NCBI GenBank assembly: GCA_031551145.1
Contig: JAVBNZ010000006.1
Span: 1 to 64,000, forward strand
Direction of reading: 5' to 3'
Length of the DNA: 64,000 nt
From: WRKB01 sp031551145
GTDB taxonomy: Bacteria > Desulfobacterota > Desulfovibrionia > Desulfovibrionales > Desulfovibrionaceae
The position numbers and the translations under genes are program-made. Below the pieces are notes generated by a model that ran no database searches, was not told the DNA's origin, and worked only from the letters and a program-made list of their open reading frames with translations. Below, piece after piece: positions 47,086-55,426 of this stretch. Every line of letters starts with the position of its first letter. The stretch's first letter is position 1.

Positions 47086-48066
47086 TCAGCACAGGCCCAT
47101 CTGAATCACCCAGATAAAGGCCGAGGCGATCAACGGGGCGAGCACAAGGGCTATCTTGGCGCGCAGGGGGTTGGGACTGCGGCTGATGCCGAACCACAAG
47201 AGCCCCGGCGCGAGAAAGATGCCCAGCAGAAGCAGATCCGTCCTGTAAACGGGCAGGCTGAAGCTCCAGCCGCTTTCCGCGCTGTGCGCAAGCACCTTCA
47301 GCACAAAACGGGCGAGCAGAAGCAGCCAGAGCAGAATCCAGGCGTTGCGCGCCCAGCCGGCGCACCAGGCCAGCGCCAGATTGTAATGATCCCTGCCGTA
47401 ATCGTCCGTTCTGCGCCGCAGAAGCAGCCACAGAGCGCCGAAGCCGCCGGCCAGGGCCACCGCGAGAAAGGGCAGCCAGCTCACCGCGCCCCAAAACGCG
47501 TCCGCATCCGGAAAAAACAGCGCGTGCGGATCGAACGCGCCGGAAACGGTATAGGCCTGCGCCGCAAAATGCGCGCATTGTTCATAAACGTACAGCAGGC
47601 AGAGATAGAGGGCCGCATAGGCGCTCAAGCCCCCGAAAAGCGCCGGAAGCTGATGCAGACGGGGCAGGTTGCGCAGTTTTTCGCGCAGCCCCGCGTACAG
47701 CCCCATGAAGATCGCGGAAAGCAGCGTCCAGATCGCGGCCAACGGCAGAAGCGCGAGCGGAAAGTGCGCGCGCAGGATTTCCATGGAAGGCGCAGGAAAA
47801 TTGATGCCCATCACCTCTTCCCGGCGCAGGGCGAGCACAGCCGCGCCCGTTGCAACGGCAAGGCCGGCCAGGCGGACGGCGAAGCCCCCCAACTGCGCGG
47901 CACATTTGCCGTAGGCCGGCCGGCCCCGGCTCAAGCCCCGGCTTTGCGCGGCTGCAGCCAGAAAGCACAGGCCCGTCAGGCAAAGCAGCAGCCACAGGGC
48001 AATCCCGCCGCCGATACGGGGAAAATGGGGCAGAAGACGTTCGAAATAAGGCGCGATATGTTCCAT
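47086..48066 (-). CDS. Polytopic membrane protein of unknown function
   Basis: This 326-residue protein has about eight hydrophobic helices, for example GGIALWLLLCLTGLCFLAAAA, AVSWLPFLAVALAGGFGALWLLL and LLLLGIFLAPGLLWFGI. Charged loops are short and no transporter or enzyme motif stands out. The frame runs open to 48387, but the upstream codons overlap the divergent cpoB promoter. The ATG at 48064-48066 is chosen, with CCGGAG about 9 bp upstream. It converges on the YhaN-like gene. Confidence 0.7.
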   Translation of the reverse strand: MEHIAPYFERLLPHFPRIGGGIALWLLLCLTGLCFLAAAAQSRGLSRGRPAYGKCAAQLGGFAVRLAGLAVATGAAVLALRREEVMGINFPAPSMEILRAHFPLALLPLAAIWTLLSAIFMGLYAGLREKLRNLPRLHQLPALFGGLSAYAALYLCLLYVYEQCAHFAAQAYTVSGAFDPHALFFPDADAFWGAVSWLPFLAVALAGGFGALWLLLRRRTDDYGRDHYNLALAWCAGWARNAWILLWLLLLARFVLKVLAHSAESGWSFSLPVYRTDLLLLGIFLAPGLLWFGISRSPNPLRAKIALVLAPLIASAFIWVIQMGLC

Positions 48067-48145
48067 AAAGTCGTGCTCCGGGGCAGGGAAAAAGAAAATA
48101 TTGCCGGAAAAGAGGAGGATAGGCAAGCTCCACAATGGGAAAAGC

Positions 48146-48174
48146 TTGCTGAATATACGTTTTTCATGTATTAT
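48146..48174 (+). promoter_or_regulatory. Promoter of cpoB
   Basis: TTGCTG (48146-48151), a 17-bp spacer and TATTAT (48169-48174) stand 35 bp before the cpoB ATG in an AT-rich gap. Confidence 0.7.
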
Positions 48175-48208
48175 TCCACAAAGTTCCTCACTTTGTACGG
48201 AGGCGGAA

Positions 48209-49306
48209 ATGCGCTTTCTTTCTATCTTGTTGCTTTTCCTGGCGACTTTATGTCTCACGGCCTGCGCGACGGTTGATCCCAAGCGCCAAAAGGCCCTGGA
48301 GCGCGCCACCACGACCCTGCAAAGCGACGTTGCGGATCTCGGCCAACGCCTGGCCGAGATGGAACAGCGCATGGGAACGGCAAGCAACGATCTGGCGACC
48401 TTGAAGACCCGGCCCTACCCCGTCACCACGGGCAAGGGCGGCAAAACCAATTATGTGGCGCACGCGCCCACGCCTCCGCCGCCTCCCGTGGCCGCGCCTT
48501 CCCCGTATGCTCCGCCGGCCTATCTTCCTCCCGCCGCCCCGCAACGCCCCGCGCCCGTCGCGCCGGCTCCCGCGCCGCAACCTCGGAACGGCGGCTGGCT
48601 GTCCTCTTCCGCGCCGCCGGCAGCCCCGGCTTCGTCCTACACGCCGCCCCCGCCTCCGCCCAAGGTGACGCCCGCGCCCTCGGTGCAGGGACCGCGCACG
48701 CTCATCCCGGCAGATCAGCCGGGCGCCTCGCCGCAAACGCCGCCCACCCCGGCCGCGCGATCCGCACCGGGCGATCTTTCCCTGCCGCCGGAAACCGCCG
48801 GCCCCACGGGATCCGCGCCCTATACGCCTCCTCCTCCGCCGCCTCCGCCCGCCAAGACCGCCCCGGCGGCCAAAACGCCTCCGGCCAAGGCGGCGCCCGC
48901 CCAGGCTTCCGCCGCTGCGGGCCCGACCTCCGCGGGAGGCGAAGAAGGCGCGTACAACAAGGCTCTGGCGGATTTCAACGCCGGCCGTTATGACCAGGCC
49001 GCCGTGGGGTTCACCGATCTGCTCTACACCTATCCTTCCGGCCGCTACGCGGCCAATTCCGTATACTGGCTGGGCGAATCGCTCTACGGCAAGCAGCAGT
49101 ACGCCGAGGCCCTGGCCCAGTTCAGGGAGGTCGTCAGCCGTTTCCCCAAACACCACAAGGCGCCGGACGCCATGTTCAAGGCCGGGCTGTGTTGGGCGCG
49201 CCTCGGCGACAAGGCGAACGCCGATCAGCAATTCCGCACGCTGGCGACGGAATATCCCAATTCCCCGGCCGCCGGTCTGGCCCGGCAGCGGGGCCTTGTT
49301 CACTGA
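48209..49306 (+). CDS. cpoB: CpoB/YbgF-type lipoprotein with Pro-rich linker and TPR domain
   Basis: This 365-residue protein has a lipoprotein signal (MRFLSILLLFLATLCLTAC; lipid-modified Cys19). A coiled-coil segment (about 25-66) follows, then an exceptionally long Pro/Ala-rich linker (about 85-240). Its C-terminal TPR region (about 250-365) starts AYNKALADFNAGRYDQAAVGF and has YWLGESLYGKQQYAEALAQF. This is the layout of CpoB, which coordinates PBP1B and Tol during outer-membrane constriction. E. coli CpoB is soluble and sits beside tolB-pal; here it looks lipid-anchored and no tol gene is nearby. GGAGG precedes the ATG. Confidence 0.85.
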   Translation: MRFLSILLLFLATLCLTACATVDPKRQKALERATTTLQSDVADLGQRLAEMEQRMGTASNDLATLKTRPYPVTTGKGGKTNYVAHAPTPPPPPVAAPSPYAPPAYLPPAAPQRPAPVAPAPAPQPRNGGWLSSSAPPAAPASSYTPPPPPPKVTPAPSVQGPRTLIPADQPGASPQTPPTPAARSAPGDLSLPPETAGPTGSAPYTPPPPPPPPAKTAPAAKTPPAKAAPAQASAAAGPTSAGGEEGAYNKALADFNAGRYDQAAVGFTDLLYTYPSGRYAANSVYWLGESLYGKQQYAEALAQFREVVSRFPKHHKAPDAMFKAGLCWARLGDKANADQQFRTLATEYPNSPAAGLARQRGLVH

Positions 49307-49336
49307 TTCCCGCCTTTTCCCCGCCCGGAGAGTCCC

Positions 49337-50680
49337 ATGCTCCGGGCGGGCACGCGAGTTTCTATGCATGCATCTCCGCCCGTTTCCTCCGGGCAGCGCC
49401 CCTTTGCCCTGCAACGCCTGAACGAGGAGGAACGTCGGGAATTCTGGGCCTGCCTCGCTCTGCGGCACGCGCGCGGCATAGGCCCGCGCACCTGCAAACA
49501 CCTGCTTGAACATTTCGGCTCCGCGTACGCCGCGGTGCAGGGAGTGCGCTCGTGGCGCGAAACCGAAGCCCGCGCCGATCAGGCCGCCGAACTGGCAAGC
49601 GGCTCCTGGCGAGTGACCGCCAAAGAGGAATGGGAACGCGCGCGCCGGCTGGACGCCGAAATCCTGCTGCCCACAGACCCACGCCTGCCGCAAGGCCTGC
49701 GCGAACTGCCCGATCCCCCGCTGCTGCTGTATTGCCGGGGAGACCTCAATCTGCTGAACGCGCCCTGCGTGGCCGTGGTCGGCGCGCGGCGCTGCACCGA
49801 GGAAGGACTGAGCGTAACGGACGCCATCGCCTCGCGCCTGTCCGCCTGCGGCGTGTCCGTCGTATCCGGCCTGGCGCTCGGCATCGACCGGCAGGCCCAT
49901 ACGTCCGCGTTGCGCGGACCGGGCAGGACCATCGCCGTGCTGGGCACGGGCATAGATGTCGCCTATCCCGAAAGCAACGCCGGCCTTATGGAGCGGATTG
50001 CGCGGGAGGGTTTGGTCGTAAGCGAGTTCATGCCGGCTTCGCCCCCGGAGGCCAAACATTTTCCCATCCGCAACCGCCTGATCAGCGGGCTTTCGCTCGG
50101 CGTGCTCGTGGTGGAGGCCGCCAAACGCAGCGGCAGCCTGATCACGGCCCGTCTTGCCCTGGAACAGAACCGCGATGTATACGCGGTGCCGGGTTCCGCG
50201 CTGGCGGAGCTTTCCGAAGGCTGTCGCGATCTCATCCGCCGGGGCGCGCGGGTGGTTTTTTCGGCCGATGACGTGCTCATCGACCTGGCGCCCCGGCTGG
50301 CCGTCTACGGTCTTGAACCTGAAACCGCTTTTTCTCCGCCTGATGAGACCGCAACCCCGCCCGCTCCCCGGAAAAACGCTCTTGTGCGGAAAAAATCCAA
50401 AAAACCCGTGCGGGAGCAGCCCGTTGAATCCGTTCTCCCGCAGGCGGAGCTTTCAGGAGACGAGGCCCGCGTTGAGAAATTCTTGCAGGAAGAAGGGCCG
50501 TGCCATATAGACATGCTGTCCCGCCGCCTGGATCTGCCCGCCGCACGGCTGGGCGCTCTGCTTACGCAGTTGGAGATCACGAGTATGGTGCGGCGCCTGC
50601 CGGGCGCGTTTTATGAAGCGGCGCGGGCCGCAGCCGTGTCGGGCGTTTCCGCATTTGACACAGACTCCAAGAGTGATTAG
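49337..50680 (+). CDS. dprA: DNA processing protein DprA
   Basis: This 447-residue protein has a helix-hairpin-helix start (RHARGIGPRTCKHLLEHFGSA) and the Rossmann-like DprA core with VAVVGARRCTEEG. The core continues with VVSGLALGIDRQAH, FPIRNRLISGLSLGVLVVEAAKRSGSLITA and GCRDLIRRGA. The C-terminal winged-helix (about 375-430) is present, after a Lys/Pro linker. DprA loads RecA on incoming single strands during transformation. The ATG at 49337 has GGAGAG at 5 bp. No com genes are nearby. Confidence 0.92.
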   Translation: MLRAGTRVSMHASPPVSSGQRPFALQRLNEEERREFWACLALRHARGIGPRTCKHLLEHFGSAYAAVQGVRSWRETEARADQAAELASGSWRVTAKEEWERARRLDAEILLPTDPRLPQGLRELPDPPLLLYCRGDLNLLNAPCVAVVGARRCTEEGLSVTDAIASRLSACGVSVVSGLALGIDRQAHTSALRGPGRTIAVLGTGIDVAYPESNAGLMERIAREGLVVSEFMPASPPEAKHFPIRNRLISGLSLGVLVVEAAKRSGSLITARLALEQNRDVYAVPGSALAELSEGCRDLIRRGARVVFSADDVLIDLAPRLAVYGLEPETAFSPPDETATPPAPRKNALVRKKSKKPVREQPVESVLPQAELSGDEARVEKFLQEEGPCHIDMLSRRLDLPAARLGALLTQLEITSMVRRLPGAFYEAARAAAVSGVSAFDTDSKSD

Positions 50681-50764
50681 AATTTTTGCGTTTCAGCTTC
50701 CTGATAAAGCGTTACGATATTCACAACACAAATGACTTTGTTTTTTTCTTTCACGAGAAGCTGC

Positions 50765-51070
50765 ATGCAGAAAATACCTCTTGCCCAGGCCGCACCGGGC
50801 ATGATCCTGGGATGCGACATCGTGGCCGCCGGAGGGCAGGTGCTTGCCCTTGCCGATTCCGAGGTGACCCCCGCTGTTCTGCGGCGCCTTGAACTGGCGG
50901 GCATCGCGAAGCTTGTTGTGCAGGGCAAGCCCGTTCCCGGCGCGAACATGGGCTATGACGCGCTTGCCAGATCCAAACGGCTGGAGCTCCTTTTTCGAAG
51001 GTATGCGGACGACAAGTTCATGACCACGTTGAAAAACATGTTGTTTAAACATTTCATGCTTCAAGCCTGA
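50765..51070 (+). CDS. Small protein resembling the N-terminal domain of HD-GYP proteins
   Basis: This 101-residue protein has the pattern IPLAQAAPGMILGCDIVAAGGQVLALADSEVTPAVLRRLELAGIAKLVV. That is the short beta-rich module commonly found in front of HD-GYP or HDOD domains. Here it stands alone, directly before an HDOD gene (17 bp), as if a longer regulatory protein were split. The role is unknown; a partner function with the HDOD protein is inference. The ATG at 50765 is preferred over 50732, with GAGAAG upstream. Confidence 0.7.
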   Translation: MQKIPLAQAAPGMILGCDIVAAGGQVLALADSEVTPAVLRRLELAGIAKLVVQGKPVPGANMGYDALARSKRLELLFRRYADDKFMTTLKNMLFKHFMLQA

Positions 51071-51087
51071 CATTTTTGGGATTACGC

Positions 51088-51921
51088 ATGTCGGATCTGC
51101 AGACTTCCTTCCAAGATCGTCGCCTTCTGGTAACAAATCTGCCCACACTGCCGGCGGTGCTGGAAGAAGCCCGCCGTGCGGCGGAAAATCCCAAAACCAC
51201 CATCCCCCAGCTCGCCGACATTATCGGCCGCGATCAGGTGCTTTCAAGCAAAGTGCTCAAAATGGTCAATTCGCCGACCTACGGCTTTCCCGGCCGCATC
51301 GCCTCCATCCAGAACGCGCTGGTGCTGCTCGGCTTCAACGTGATCAAAAGTCTGATCATCTCCACCATCGTTTTCGAAAGCATGTCCAACGGCATGATGG
51401 GGCTGTGGCGGCACAGCGTGGGCTGTTCCATGGCCAGCAGCGAAATCGGCCGCCTGCTCAAGATAGAAAACGTGGACGAGCTTTTTGTCGCCGGACTGCT
51501 GCACGATATCGGCAAAGTGATCACCGCCGTGCAGATCCCCGAAGCCCATGCGGAAATCCAGCAACTGGTCCGGGAAGAGGATCTGCTTTTCCGTGAGGCG
51601 GAAGTGCAGGTGCTGGGTCTTGATCATTCGCGCATCGCCGCCTGGCTGGCCGAACACTGGAATCTGCCCGCGAATCTGCGCGCCGCCCTGGCCGGGCATC
51701 ACCGCCCGCTCAGCGAGCAGAACTTCCCCACCATCGCCTGTGTTGTGCACGTGGCCGACTTTCTCACCCGTCTCTTCGAATTCGGCAGCGGCGGAGACGA
51801 AAACGTTCCGCCTCTCAACCCTCACGCGCTCAAGCATCTCGGATTGAACCAGCAAAAGTTGTCCCAACTCATTGACAACGTCGGCGAAAAATTCGAACAA
51901 GAAGGCACCGGGCTCTTTTAG
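51088..51921 (+). CDS. HDOD domain protein
   Basis: This 277-residue protein is almost entirely one HDOD domain. It has LPTLPAVLEEARRAAENPKTTIPQLADIIGRDQVLSSKVLKMVNSPTYGF at the N-terminus and ELFVAGLLHDIGKV in the middle. HDOD proteins usually have no hydrolase activity and act in signalling, development or stress control. In this one the HD pair of HDIGK is present. No ribosome site stands out. It is flanked by the small HD-GYP-associated module and a GGDEF-like gene. Confidence 0.88.
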   Translation: MSDLQTSFQDRRLLVTNLPTLPAVLEEARRAAENPKTTIPQLADIIGRDQVLSSKVLKMVNSPTYGFPGRIASIQNALVLLGFNVIKSLIISTIVFESMSNGMMGLWRHSVGCSMASSEIGRLLKIENVDELFVAGLLHDIGKVITAVQIPEAHAEIQQLVREEDLLFREAEVQVLGLDHSRIAAWLAEHWNLPANLRAALAGHHRPLSEQNFPTIACVVHVADFLTRLFEFGSGGDENVPPLNPHALKHLGLNQQKLSQLIDNVGEKFEQEGTGLF

Positions 51922-51996
51922 AAAACCCCGGACTGACGGCAAAGCGGTGCTGAAAGAGGCACCCGCCATGCCGAACAAACGCCGCCGGATGGGACT

Positions 51997-52947
51997 ATGG
52001 CGAATCTTTTGGAAATATCCGGGCATCCCTTGAACGTTTTTCTGCTTACGGAAGACGAAGAGCTCAGCACCATGCTGCAAAGCCTGTGGCCGCCCGATCA
52101 GGTGAACTGGGCCGTGTTTTCCAGCGGCAAATTTGTGTTCGAGCACCTGTTCAACGCTCCGCCCGACATGGTCATCGCCTCCCGCTACATGCCCGACGTC
52201 AACGGCATTGACGTGCTGCGCATGCTCAAGGAGGAAAACATTTACCGCCAGGTCTGCGCCGTGCTCATGGTGGAGACGGACGACATCTCCACCCTGCCGC
52301 GCGAGGAAATGGAGGTGGATGAACTGCTCATTCTGCCCGCCTCCGCCGAAGAGATCCGCCTGCGCATAGAACTTGCCCTGCGCCGCTCCACCCACACCCT
52401 GGACGCCAACCCCCTGACGCGCCTGCCGGGCAACACCTCGATCATCACCACCATCCAGCGCCTGCTCTCCGCGCAGAAAGATTTCGGCTTGGCCTATGTG
52501 GACATGGACAACTTCAAGCCCTACAACGACAAGTACGGCTTTTCCAGAGGCGATGAAGCCCTGCTGATGACCGCGCGCCTGCTCGTCAACACGGTCGGGG
52601 GTTGCCAATGCGCCCCCTGCTTTGTCGGGCATATAGGCGGCGACGACTTTGTCTTCATCCTGCCGCTCGATCAGGTGGAGGTCGCGTGCAAGCGCCTGAT
52701 CGAAGGTTTCGACGCCATCGTGCCCAGCTTCTACGATCCCGAAGACCGCGCGCGCGGCTCCATTCTCTCCTACGACCGCCAGGGCCGTGAACTGGTTTTT
52801 CCCATCCTGAGCATTTCTGTGGCGGTGGTGCTCAACTGCGGCGGCAAATACACGCATTACGCCCAGCTTTCCCACGTGGCCGGGCAGCTCAAGAAGATTG
52901 CCAAGGCGACGTTGGGCAGCAACTATGTCATCGACAGGCGGCATTAG
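51997..52947 (+). CDS. Degenerate receiver plus GGDEF-like domain protein
   Basis: This 316-residue protein has an N-terminal receiver-like domain (about 10-130). The phosphoacceptor loop reads ASRYMPDVNG, lacking the usual Asp. The C-terminal GGDEF-like domain has FGLAYVDMDNFKPYNDKYGFSRGDEAL, and its active-site loop is GGDDF (214-218) instead of GGEEF/GGDEF. It may still bind or make cyclic di-GMP, but phosphorylation control looks lost. The 3' end overlaps xerC by about 23 bp. Confidence 0.85.
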   Translation: MANLLEISGHPLNVFLLTEDEELSTMLQSLWPPDQVNWAVFSSGKFVFEHLFNAPPDMVIASRYMPDVNGIDVLRMLKEENIYRQVCAVLMVETDDISTLPREEMEVDELLILPASAEEIRLRIELALRRSTHTLDANPLTRLPGNTSIITTIQRLLSAQKDFGLAYVDMDNFKPYNDKYGFSRGDEALLMTARLLVNTVGGCQCAPCFVGHIGGDDFVFILPLDQVEVACKRLIEGFDAIVPSFYDPEDRARGSILSYDRQGRELVFPILSISVAVVLNCGGKYTHYAQLSHVAGQLKKIAKATLGSNYVIDRRH

Positions 52948-53872
52948 CCCCGCCATCGCCGCTTTTCTCGCCCACTGCGACATCGCGCGCGGCCGGCAGA
53001 GCGCCACGCTCAAGGCCTATGCGGCCGACCTTGCGCAGTTCGCAGATTTTTTGCAGAACCGGGGCTTGAGTCCCGATGCTCCGGAGCAGATACGCCGCGA
53101 GCACGTACGGCAGTTTCTGGCCTTTCTCTTCAAAAGCGGCGCGGCAAAAAGCTCCATGTCCCGCAAGTTGGCGGCGGTGCGGGCCTTTTTTCGCTACCTG
53201 GCGCGCACGCGGCGCATAGAGCACGATCCCTGCCTCGGCGTGCGCAATCCCAAACAGGAGCAGCGCCGGCCCCGCGTGCTCAATGTCGATCAAACCCTGG
53301 CCCTGCTGGACGGCGCGCCCCGGCCCGAACAGGAAGCCGACCCCGCCGCCGAAGCCCTGGCCGCGCGGGATATCGCGCTGGCGGAGTTGCTCTACGGTTC
53401 CGGCCTGCGCATTTCCGAAGCCCTGGGACTGAACGCGCCGGATGTCGATCCGCGCTCCGGCGCCTTGCGCGTTATGGGCAAGGGAGCGAAAGAGCGCCTG
53501 GCCCCCTTGAGCGACACCTCCCTGCGCGCCCTGCGACTCTGGCTGCGCCTGCGTTCCCGCCTGGCGGAGCCGGAAGAGCCCGCGCTTTTCGTGGGCGCGC
53601 GCGGCGGCCGCCTGAACAGACGCCAGGCCGCCCGCATCATCGCCGAGCTGTGCGGGCACGCCGCGCTGCCGGCAGTCGTCTCTCCCCATGCCCTGCGCCA
53701 CGGTTTCGCCACCCATCTGCTGGAAGCCGGGGCGGACCTGCGCACCGTGCAGGAACTGCTCGGCCATGCCCGCCTCACCACCACGCAGCGCTATACGCAA
53801 CTCAGTTTGAGCGGACTCATGCGGGTGTACGATCAGGCCCATCCCCGCGCCCGCGCGGACAAAAAGAAATAA
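52925..53872 (+). CDS. xerC: Tyrosine site-specific recombinase XerC/XerD
   Basis: This 315-residue recombinase has a SAM-like N-terminal DNA-binding domain (ATLKAYAADLAQFADFL, then SKSSMSRKLAAVRAFFRYL-type helices). The catalytic domain has Arg in GSGLRISEALGL, His/Arg in HALRHGFATHLLEAGADLRTVQELLGH and the nucleophilic Tyr in TTQRYTQ. Xer proteins resolve chromosome dimers at dif. Size and full catalytic set fit a housekeeping Xer rather than a phage integrase. The ATG at 52925 overlaps the previous gene; a TTG at 52898 is an alternative. Confidence 0.9.
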   Translation: MSSTGGISPAIAAFLAHCDIARGRQSATLKAYAADLAQFADFLQNRGLSPDAPEQIRREHVRQFLAFLFKSGAAKSSMSRKLAAVRAFFRYLARTRRIEHDPCLGVRNPKQEQRRPRVLNVDQTLALLDGAPRPEQEADPAAEALAARDIALAELLYGSGLRISEALGLNAPDVDPRSGALRVMGKGAKERLAPLSDTSLRALRLWLRLRSRLAEPEEPALFVGARGGRLNRRQAARIIAELCGHAALPAVVSPHALRHGFATHLLEAGADLRTVQELLGHARLTTTQRYTQLSLSGLMRVYDQAHPRARADKKK

Positions 53873-53923
53873 CGCCGGCCGGGCTGTCCCGGCGAATTGA
53901 CCTGTTCCCCGCGCCTCTCCCAC

Positions 53924-53952
53924 TTGGCAGAACCTTCCTTTTGTGCTATTCA
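53924..53952 (+). promoter_or_regulatory. Promoter of ppaC
   Basis: TTGGCA (53924-53929) and TATTCA (53947-53952) are separated by 17 bp and lie about 70 bp before the ppaC ATG. Confidence 0.6.
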
Positions 53953-54021
53953 GCACAAAGTCTGCGCGCGCCCGCGCCGTTTCCTTGTATTCTTTGCCCT
54001 AAAACGCCACACGGAGGAATT

Positions 54022-54939
54022 ATGTCTTTGACCGTTATCGGACACATGAATCCCGACACCGACAGCATCGTTTCCGCCATCGCCGTTGCCGATCTGCTCG
54101 GCAAACGCGGCATGGCCGCCCAGCCCGCCGCCCAGGGCAAACCCACGCCCGAAACGGATTTCGTGCTGAAAAAATTCGGCCTGAGCGCCCCTGCGATGAT
54201 CGACAGCGTGGCCGGCAAGAAACTCTGGCTGGTGGACTATTCCGATCTGGCCCAGGCCCCGGCGGGCATGGCTGAAGCCGAAGTGCTCGGCATTGTCGAC
54301 CACCACAAGCTCGGCGACGTGACCACGCCCAATCCGCTGGAAATCTGGACCTGGCCCGTGGGATGCACCGGCACCGTCATCAAGGCCGCCTATGATTTCT
54401 ACGGCGTCGAAATTCCCAAGGGCATCGCGGGCGGCATGCTCTGCGCCATCCTCTCCGACACCGTCATGTTCAAGTCCCCCACCTGTACCGACGCCGACAA
54501 AAAAGCCGTCGAAGCTCTGGCCAAGATCGCCGGCGTGTCCGACGTCATGGCCCTGGGCATGGAAATGTTCAAGGTCAAATCCGCCGTGGAAGGCGCTTCC
54601 ATGAAGGATCTGGTCTTCCGTGACTACAAGGACTTCGACATGGGCGGCAAAAAGGTCGGCATCGGCCAGCTCGAAGTGGTCGACCTGTCCATCCTCAATC
54701 CGGTCAAGGACGGCCTGTATCAGGAAATCACCAAGGTGAAGGGCGAAGGCCGGCACAGCGTGTTCCTGCTGCTGACCGACATCATGAAGGAAGGCTCGGA
54801 AATGCTTATCGTTTCCGACGATCCCTCCGTGGTGGAAAAGGCCTTCGGCGTGAAGCCCGAAGGCAAGAGCGTGTGGCTCGACGGCGTTATGAGCCGCAAA
54901 AAGCAGGTCGTGCCCAACTTCGAAAAAGCTTTCAAGTAA
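54022..54939 (+). CDS. ppaC: Manganese-dependent inorganic pyrophosphatase (family II)
   Basis: This 305-residue DHH-family enzyme hydrolyses pyrophosphate, which matters in sulfate reducers because sulfate activation releases it. The N-terminal metal site has GHMNPDTDS, then WLVDYSD and the DHH motif IVDHHKLGD. The C-terminal substrate clamp ends in SRKKQVVP. GGAGG lies before the ATG at 54022, and the longer open frame upstream belongs to the end of xerC. It has its own promoter and a strong terminator. Confidence 0.95.
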   Translation: MSLTVIGHMNPDTDSIVSAIAVADLLGKRGMAAQPAAQGKPTPETDFVLKKFGLSAPAMIDSVAGKKLWLVDYSDLAQAPAGMAEAEVLGIVDHHKLGDVTTPNPLEIWTWPVGCTGTVIKAAYDFYGVEIPKGIAGGMLCAILSDTVMFKSPTCTDADKKAVEALAKIAGVSDVMALGMEMFKVKSAVEGASMKDLVFRDYKDFDMGGKKVGIGQLEVVDLSILNPVKDGLYQEITKVKGEGRHSVFLLLTDIMKEGSEMLIVSDDPSVVEKAFGVKPEGKSVWLDGVMSRKKQVVPNFEKAFK

Positions 54940-54961
54940 GCGCGATTTTTCGTGAGTTTCG

Positions 54962-54989
54962 AAGCCCGGCCCCGCGCCGGGCTTTTTTT
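54962..54989 (+). terminator. Rho-independent terminator of ppaC
   Basis: AAGCCCGGC (54962-54970) and GCCGGGCTT (54976-54984) form a perfect stem around CCCGC. A run of seven T follows. Confidence 0.9.
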
Positions 54990-55320
54990 ATCGGCGCCCC
55001 GCGCTCTTTTCGTCCCCGCCTGTCGGCAGTCTGCGAAAATCTTCGCGGGGCCGCATGTTCTTTTGCGTACAGCGCAGGCGCCATACGACAAACAGAATGC
55101 CGAGCTGGCCGACGACAAGAGCGAGGTCGCGCTCCGCGGCGGCTGCCGCGCATACCGACGCTCCACCCATGACAAGCAGCGCGCGGGAGAACAGCCCCCT
55201 GCCGCAAAGCAGCGAACAGAGTTGCAGCAGCGCGCCGGACAAATACCATATCGAAAAAGAAACGTCGAACAACATGGGGAAAAAATGCCCCAACGCCGGA
55301 AAAAAAGAAAGCGCGGGCAT
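54988..55320 (-). CDS. Possible small membrane protein resembling LAB_N (lipid A biosynthesis N-terminal domain)
   Basis: This is a 110-codon frame with three hydrophobic segments. The last one, ERDLALVVGQLGILFVVWRLR, resembles the end of LAB_N domain proteins (membrane proteins related to the N-terminus of LpxB). The TAA stop falls exactly in the T tract of the ppaC terminator, as expected for a convergent gene. There is no clear ribosome site before the ATG at 55318-55320 or the alternative ATG at 55273-55275, so the call is tentative. If it is not a gene, the 54990-55426 gap holds only the hslU leader. Confidence 0.4.
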   Translation of the reverse strand: MPALSFFPALGHFFPMLFDVSFSIWYLSGALLQLCSLLCGRGLFSRALLVMGGASVCAAAAAERDLALVVGQLGILFVVWRLRCTQKNMRPREDFRRLPTGGDEKSAGRR

Positions 55321-55426
55321 TGGCAGGCAGACGAAGGATGCTTATATACCAACGTGGCTTTCATACGCGGAGTCGAGCATTTCCCTTTCAAAGATGCACC
55401 GCTCTGTCCAACCTTCAGGAGTTTCC

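Noticed and set aside
52898..53872. xerC as a phage or integron integrase marking a mobile element
   Set aside because: Size and motifs fit housekeeping XerC/D. There is no tRNA, attachment site or phage gene nearby.
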